A stretch of DNA of 64,000 nucleotides from NCBI RefSeq assembly GCF_030272615.1, contig NC_081405.1, forward strand, positions 652,138,920 to 652,202,919, in the 5' to 3' direction. The notes under the pieces were generated by a model. It was not told where the DNA came from and did not search any database. It saw only the letters and a program-made list of their open reading frames with translations. This stretch comes from Cryptomeria japonica (Eukaryota > Streptophyta > Pinopsida > Cupressales > Cupressaceae). Every line of letters starts with the position of its first letter. The stretch's first letter is position 1. Positions 59,156-64,000 of this stretch are shown one piece after another. Made by a program: the position numbers and the translations under genes.

Positions 59156-59555
59156 CTAATGTGCAGGAGTGGCATTCCTTGATCCAGCAAGCAATGACAG
59201 ATATCTCCATGACAGCGCAGATCCCTAGTTCCTCACAGGTTTCTTATAGACCTCAAGGGAACGCGGGTCAGCATGATGATTTGTTTTCCCCATTTCGAGT
59301 ACAGGTAGAGATATGGAGGGAGAGAGAGCGATCTCTATCAGAGGACCTTCAACGGGCACAGCGTGATCTAGCAGCAGCTCAGGCCGAGGCTACCTCGTAT
59401 CACGCGATCCTTATGGATAGGGATCGTAGGAGTTCCTCTCAGAGTCACTCATGATCTATATCACGGTATACCCCTATGGGTCCACCTGCACGGCCGGATC
59501 AGGAGGGAGCATCTAGTCGTCACTCTCCAGCCACCAGCCCTAGGGATAGGAGATG

Positions 59556-59617
59556 ATCTTATGATGTAGGGTAGGTCACATTTTGGATGTATAGTGACCT
59601 ACCTTTGTATATTGATC

Positions 59618-59656
<39 letters not shown>

Positions 59657-60158
59657 AACATGTTATCTTTAATGCCTAAAACAATGTATATTTTGATTAA
59701 AGTTAATGCATTTGGTAGATGTACATGTATGTTCTAAATTTAATTTCCATGTGATTGATTTCTTAATGCTCCATGATTAAATTGATACATGTGTGACTTA
59801 ATTAAAATATTTGATCAAGTACTATATTGATGATAGGGAAGAAAGTATGTGTTAGGCCTAAGAATCATATAACTAATGTGATTTAATTTGAATTTAAACA
59901 CAACATGACATGGTTCGACTTAACACATAAAAAAATTGTATAATATGCCAACATAATGAAAAATGTAAATCTTTTGCAATTTACATAAATGAATTCAAGA
60001 CAAACCATAAAGTAAAGAAACACGCTTGTCAGGAATGAAGCAATATAGATTAAACAAAACATCATTTAATTCTATTTGCTCTAACAAAGATATGCTAACA
60101 TATTATCCAATTTTGAAGAAGTGAGAAAGGAAATAGATGAATGATAAGGAATGAGGAA
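59556..60158. other. Spacer between antisense gene and pol of Tat element 2
   Basis: No gene seen. An AT dinucleotide microsatellite lies at about 59622-59653; the rest is AT-rich. The corresponding place in element 1 also has an AT microsatellite. Confidence 0.6.
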
Positions 60159-62678
60159 TTAAGCATAGTATCTATGCAAGTGCATAGCATTTATAGGGTC
60201 TTTAAGAGACGTACCGTCTACACCCGCTATTTTATAAGCACCTGATCCATAATCTTCAATAACGATATACAGTCCAAGCCAATTAGGACTAAATTTTCCC
60301 TTTTCTTCACGTAAGGCATTCACATTGCGCTGATTCTCATAGAGAACTAAGTCACCCACTGAGAAGGAACGTTGAATAACCTTATCATTATAGCTTTGTT
60401 GTAGAGTTTTGTGATACGCTTGAATATGCTCAAGAGAATTTATACGTTGTTCATCAAGCATCTCAAGTTGTTGAAGTCTTTGTTCTCTATAAGCGTCATC
60501 ATCTTCTATACCTTTGAGAGAAACTTTAAGTGATGGAATCTCTAATTCTAAAGGCATAATAGCATCAGCACCATAAACAAGATTATAAGGTGTAGTTCTG
60601 GTAGCAATTCGTACACTCGTTCGGTAGGCCCAAAGAGCATAGATTAGCTGACTACTCCAATCCTTACCATGCTTATTCACAGTTTTACGAAGAATTTGTT
60701 CAATTATCTTATTGGATGATTCGGCTTGACCATTTGATTGAGGATAGTATGGTGTAGAAAATTGATGTTTGATATGATACTTCTCGAGGGATTTCTTCAC
60801 GTCCTTGTTCTTAAATGATGTCCCATTATCGGAGATTATAGTGGAAGGTATCCCAAATCGAGAAATAATGTTTTCTAAAAGAAATCGACAAATCACTTCA
60901 GCAGTAGTAGAGCGAAGGGGAATAGCTTCTACCCATTTTGTAAAGTAATCTATTGTGGTTATAATGAAAGTATGTCCTTGAGATGAAGGAGGAGAAATTT
61001 TACCAATAAGATCTAGCCCCCATGCAGAGAAAGGCCAAGAAGCTACATGAGAACGAAGTTCTTGGGCAGGAGCATGAATCAAATTATTGTGTTGTTGACA
61101 TTGATAACATTTCTTAACAAATGAAAAAGAATCCTGCTGCATAGTTTGCCAATAATATCCCATATGGAGCAACCTTTGAACCAAGGATTTGCCTCCAAAA
61201 TGCCCCCCACAGGCACCTGAATGTGCCTCTTCAAGAGAAATAGGGATTTCTGATTTGTTAAGACAACGAAGGAGAAGACCGTTATAACCCCTTCGGTAAA
61301 GAACATTAGAAAGAATGATATATCTAGCGGACAGCTTGTGAATTCTAGCCCTAGCATTCCTATTGGCGGATTCAGGAAAGGTACCATCGGTCAAGTATCT
61401 TACGATATGCGAATACCATTCATTTGAGTCTATAAAGTCACAACATGTCACCAAGCTAGAATCATCTACAATAGCTAGAAAAATAAGGTTGTGAATAACA
61501 AATTTAAGATCAACCATAGGGTCCTCTAAAGATACCAAAGAAGCCACACATGCCATTGTGTCCGCATGTCGATTATCTTTTCGAGGAACAGGTTCCATGG
61601 TGTAAGAATCAAATTTTTGTAATAAAGAGATAGCAAGATCTTTATATTGTGATAATTTGTCATGTTTCGCTTGATATAGTCCTGTTACTTGTCTTATAAT
61701 CAGTTGAGAATCTCCAAAAATATGTATGTGTTTTATATTCAAAGCTAAGGCTGCCTTTATTCCTGCTATAAGAGCCTCATACTCAGCAATGTTATTGGTA
61801 CATAGGAAATTGAGACGATAAGATAAGGGAATGGACTTCTTTGTAGGAGAAATCAGAACAACACCTGCCCCCGATCCCGTACGACACTTAGAGCCATCAA
61901 AGTATAACTCCCAAGTTTCATCTTTCTCTGTACAAATGATGAAGTCATCAAGAAAAGATTCAGGATTAGGGTAGGAGAAAGGTGAAGGGGCCTCAACTAG
62001 GTGATCGGTCAACGCTTGCCCTTTAATTGCTCTTTGTGAAACAAATTTAAGGTCAAATTCAGTTAACATCATAACCCACTTAGCTAGGCATCCTGATAAA
62101 TTAGTTTTAGAGAAAAGATGCTTCAACGGATCAAACTTTACCATGACGTGGACTTCTGAATTTAAAAGATAATGTCTCAATTTCTGAGTCGCAAACACCA
62201 AGGCCAAGCATTGTCTTTCTATCGCAGAATATCGAGTCTCATAATCGAGTAAGGTATGACTTATATAATAAACTAGACACTCCTTACCATCTTTATCATG
62301 TTGTGCCAATAATGCTGCAAGAGCATGAGAGGAAGCAGCTGTATAAAGAAGAAAGGGTTTAGAAGGTTCGACAGGTTGAAGGATAGGAGGATTAGCCAAA
62401 TACACTTTTAAATCTTCAAATGCTTGCTGACAATCTTCATTCCATTGAAAAGTGGTATTCTTTTTAAGAAGTTGAGTAAAAGGAAAAGTACGATCTGCAA
62501 GTTGAGATACAAACCTACGAATAGCTTGAATCTTTCCTTGTAAGCTTTTGAGTTGAGACACATTTCTAGGAGGTGGCATGTTGACAATAGCATCTATTTT
62601 CTTAGTATCCACCTCAATCCCACGATGCGAAACTATGAATCCTAATAGTTTTCCACTATCCACACCAAAAACACATTT
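60159..62678 (-). CDS. pol: Tat element 2 pol: RNase H, second RNase H, integrase
   Basis: An 834-residue open stretch. RT thumb/connection occupies residues 1-95, and a gypsy RNase H follows at about 100-225 (LLYTAASSHALAALLAQHD, with the usual first Asp replaced). The second RNase H has D256 (FDGS), E294 (IAEYEAL), D318 (GDSQL) and D368 (RHADTM). The integrase has zinc ligands H481, H488, C519, C522 and catalytic D551 (LDLIGK), D612 (SDNGTS), E648 (GQAESSN). It ends in GKFSPNWLGLY and INAMHLHRYYA. All catalytic residues of the second RNase H and integrase are intact. It continues the RT frame after one TGA at 62679, so it is part of the polyprotein, not a separate gene. Confidence 0.9.
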   Translation of the reverse strand, partial: KCVFGVDSGKLLGFIVSHRGIEVDTKKIDAIVNMPPPRNVSQLKSLQGKIQAIRRFVSQLADRTFPFTQLLKKNTTFQWNEDCQQAFEDLKVYLANPPILQPVEPSKPFLLYTAASSHALAALLAQHDKDGKECLVYYISHTLLDYETRYSAIERQCLALVFATQKLRHYLLNSEVHVMVKFDPLKHLFSKTNLSGCLAKWVMMLTEFDLKFVSQRAIKGQALTDHLVEAPSPFSYPNPESFLDDFIICTEKDETWELYFDGSKCRTGSGAGVVLISPTKKSIPLSYRLNFLCTNNIAEYEALIAGIKAALALNIKHIHIFGDSQLIIRQVTGLYQAKHDKLSQYKDLAISLLQKFDSYTMEPVPRKDNRHADTMACVASLVSLEDPMVDLKFVIHNLIFLAIVDDSSLVTCCDFIDSNEWYSHIVRYLTDGTFPESANRNARARIHKLSARYIILSNVLYRRGYNGLLLRCLNKSEIPISLEEAHSGACGGHFGGKSLVQRLLHMGYYWQTMQQDSFSFVKKCYQCQQHNNLIHAPAQELRSHVASWPFSAWGLDLIGKISPPSSQGHTFIITTIDYFTKWVEAIPLRSTTAEVICRFLLENIISRFGIPSTIISDNGTSFKNKDVKKSLEKYHIKHQFSTPYYPQSNGQAESSNKIIEQILRKTVNKHGKDWSSQLIYALWAYRTSVRIATRTTPYNLVYGADAIMPLELEIPSLKVSLKGIEDDDAYREQRLQQLEMLDEQRINSLEHIQAYHKTLQQSYNDKVIQRSFSVGDLVLYENQRNVNALREEKGKFSPNWLGLYIVIEDYGSGAYKIAGVDGTSLKDPINAMHLHRYYA

Positions 62679-63428
62679 TCAGGGATTCAAGTGCATGTGA
62701 TATTTACGAATCCTTTCAAAGATTTGATGAAGGATCTTAATGTGATATATGTGGAGAATGGATTTGGCTAAAACATCATCAACATAATCTTCTAAAATCT
62801 TATGCATGTAATCATGAAAGATAAGGGTCATCGCTCGTTGATAAGTTGCGCCGGCGTTTTTAAGTCCGAAAGGCATCATTACCCAACAAAACATACCCCA
62901 AGGAGTGGTGAAAGCAGTTTTGAATTGATCTTGAGGATTAATGAAAATTTGATTGTATCCTGAAAAACCATCCATGAAGGATAACAAAGCATGTCCTGCT
63001 GTAGAATCAACTATCATGTCAATGTTTGGGAGGGGAAAATCATCTTTCAAAGAAGATTTATTTAAATCTCGAAAGTCGGTACACATTCTTATTTTATTAT
63101 CTGATTTAGCCACAACGACAATATTTGAAATCCATGGGGAATAATCAATAGGGCGGATAAATCCAGCCTCCAATAATTTTTCAATCTCAGCCTTAACAAG
63201 CAAAGCTACCTTAGGATTCATTTTTTGAATCTTTTGTTTCACGGGCTTAGCATTAGGAACTAAGACAATATTATGAGTGACAATCTTAGGATCTATACCA
63301 GGCATGTCAGAATATGTCCAAGCAAAGATCTCAGAGAATTCACGCAATAAATCTTCATATTGTTTTTGTTCCTCTTCGTCCAGACATTTTCCAATTTTAA
63401 TAACTTTTTCTTCATTGCCAGAATCCAT
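62679..63428 (-). CDS. pol: Tat element 2 reverse transcriptase
   Basis: Same frame as the downstream part. Blocks: IFAWTYSDMPGIDPKIVTHN, KPVKQKIQKMNPKVALLV, MCTDFRDLNKSSLKDDFPLP, LLSFMDGFSGYNQIFINP, MPFGLKNAGATYQRAM and the catalytic EDYVDDVLAKS (near 62780). It ends at a TGA in LNP-stop-KCVFG, explained by CGA to TGA. The Met at 63428 is internal to the polyprotein and probably not a real start. Confidence 0.9.
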   Translation of the reverse strand: MDSGNEEKVIKIGKCLDEEEQKQYEDLLREFSEIFAWTYSDMPGIDPKIVTHNIVLVPNAKPVKQKIQKMNPKVALLVKAEIEKLLEAGFIRPIDYSPWISNIVVVAKSDNKIRMCTDFRDLNKSSLKDDFPLPNIDMIVDSTAGHALLSFMDGFSGYNQIFINPQDQFKTAFTTPWGMFCWVMMPFGLKNAGATYQRAMTLIFHDYMHKILEDYVDDVLAKSILHIYHIKILHQIFERIRKYHMHLNP

Positions 63429-64000
63429 CTTAAAATCAGTGGTGTCGCTTATAAGAAGATTACTTTGTTGAGGAGTATCCTTTAACTGAGGAAATTATTT
63501 CACAATCTCATCAATATCAGTCTCTTTTCCAAAATAGGCTTCAGTGTTCAAACAATAAGGGAATCCCCTATTGTGATGATAACGAGGAAGAGTATAATAT
63601 GCTCCTAAAAACTCAGCTAAAGCATCATCGGTAGGAAAAACATCCAAAGCACAGGCATACGAAGGATCAATATACTCAGGGTGTCTCATTGGTAGAGATG
63701 TAGAAATAACATTAACACTAATACATGGTCTTCTAGAAGCTTTAGTGCGCTTGCAGGGATTATAACCAAGTCCAAAGGCATAATCATAAAGATTATTCTC
63801 TAGAGGAACCTTTATTCCTTGTTCGTGAGTGCCACAACCATTTCCATTATACCCATGCTTAGCTAGAATACGAAAACCACGACCATAACGATCAGCCATT
63901 TCAGAAAGAGAAGGTGGTTTTTCATAAGACAAAGAATCAAACCCTTCAGAATTGGAAGTGTGAGGAGAAGAAGTTTGAGAAGCGGCCACGAAGTTATTGC
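63429..64000 (-). CDS. pol: Tat element 2 G-patch and PR-RT linker, partial
   Basis: Open to the window edge. A G-patch is seen in ILAKHGYNGNGCGTHEQGI and then FGLGYNPCK (near 63760-63880). The linker follows with SYACALDVFPTDDALAEFLG. A TAA at 63495-63497 (CAA expected) is the only stop before the RT. Protease and gag lie to the right of the window. Confidence 0.8.

Larger units (their letters stand above)
57163..59555 (+). pseudogene. Antisense plant-mobile-domain gene of Tat element 2, three exons
   Basis: Proposed exons are 57163-57201, 57457-59077 and 59156-59555. Intron 1 has donor GAG|GTGAGT and acceptor TTGTGTTGCAG, phase 0. Intron 2 (78 bp) has CCAG|GTATAG and CTACTGCTACAG, phase 1. 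Exon 2 carries a plant mobile domain: FQLPVGEMMVTLEDVYRILG followed by LPIRG near 57657-57726, MLAHLYHDLEEYV and LLQVWIFEHF. It runs intact to 58317 (about 300 residues). Beyond it, in the same frame, come an Asp/Glu-rich stretch (58687-58890) and, in exon 3, a coiled coil (SLSEDLQRAQRDLAAAQAEA). Stops at 58318, 58405, 58564, 58663, 59032, 59059 and 59452 interrupt the tail; most fit CAG to TAG or CGA to TGA. Function in the element is unknown. Confidence 0.7.
54867..64000 (-). mobile_element. Ty3/gypsy Tat-lineage element 2 (5' part beyond window)
   Basis: Minus-strand element inserted in the giant 3' LTR. Visible from its 3' end: LTR, PPT, an antisense plant-mobile-domain gene, spacer with an AT microsatellite, and pol (integrase, two RNase H, RT, G-patch linker) running off the right edge. 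GTTAT (54862-54866) before it is the expected 5-bp target duplicate. Pol has only two in-frame stops in 3.8 kb, so it is much younger than element 1. Confidence 0.88.

Overview
The window is plant nuclear DNA made almost entirely of nested LTR retrotransposons, with no clearly intact host gene. The domains are plant ones: Ty1/copia and Ty3/gypsy polyproteins, a second (archaeal-type) RNase H, and the plant mobile domain. The AT-rich background, deep nesting, kilobase-long LTRs and many in-frame stops fit a large, slowly purged genome such as a gymnosperm. That placement is an inference, and the species cannot be read from the sequence.

Left part, 1-19.7 kb. The window opens on the minus strand with an uncharacterised ORF (1-699) and the decayed C-terminal end of a LINE-like reverse transcriptase (zinc-finger plus RNase H, about 672-1650). 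Next, on the minus strand, is the 5' end of a large-LTR element: internal start, primer-binding site and a 5.3-kb LTR (2074-7372). It sits in the 3' end of a plus-strand copia element whose 3' LTR is 7601-8383. That copia lies in a minus-strand copia gag fragment (8384-9139 and 17815-18610). The same fragment is split by a complete copia element (9140-17809) with 1.5-kb LTRs and a perfect 5-bp target duplication (ATTTT). A further minus-strand copia LTR lies at 18611 to about 19.66 kb.

Middle part, 19.7-27 kb. This is the only stretch not dominated by recognisable retroelements. It holds AT-rich DNA, several tandem repeats, two uncharacterised decayed ORFs, and a G-patch/coiled-coil gene or pseudogene (24450-26766) downstream of four roughly 265-bp tandem repeats.

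Right part, 27-64 kb. A plus-strand Tat-lineage gypsy element (26960-41778) has a 5' LTR, long leader, decayed gag-PR-Gpatch-RT-RH-aRH-INT frame, and an antisense plant-mobile-domain ORF behind pol. A giant-LTR element (41779-54866) inserted into that antisense region. Its LTRs are 4.7 kb and its only coding capacity is a Gag domain followed by a long acidic extension with no protease, RT or integrase, so it resembles a LARD. A second Tat-lineage element on the minus strand (54867 to beyond 64000) inserted into the 3' LTR of the giant-LTR element. It has a nearly intact pol and an antisense plant-mobile-domain gene with two apparent spliceosomal introns.

Readable insertion order on the right: Tat-1, then the giant-LTR element, then Tat-2. 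Most premature stops are explicable as C-to-T changes on one strand or the other (CGA to TGA, CAG to TAG, TGG to TAG/TGA), as expected from long-term cytosine methylation and deamination. The two most interesting items are the spliced antisense plant-mobile-domain genes shared by both Tat elements, and the giant-LTR Gag-plus-acidic-tail element, which is present in two orientations.
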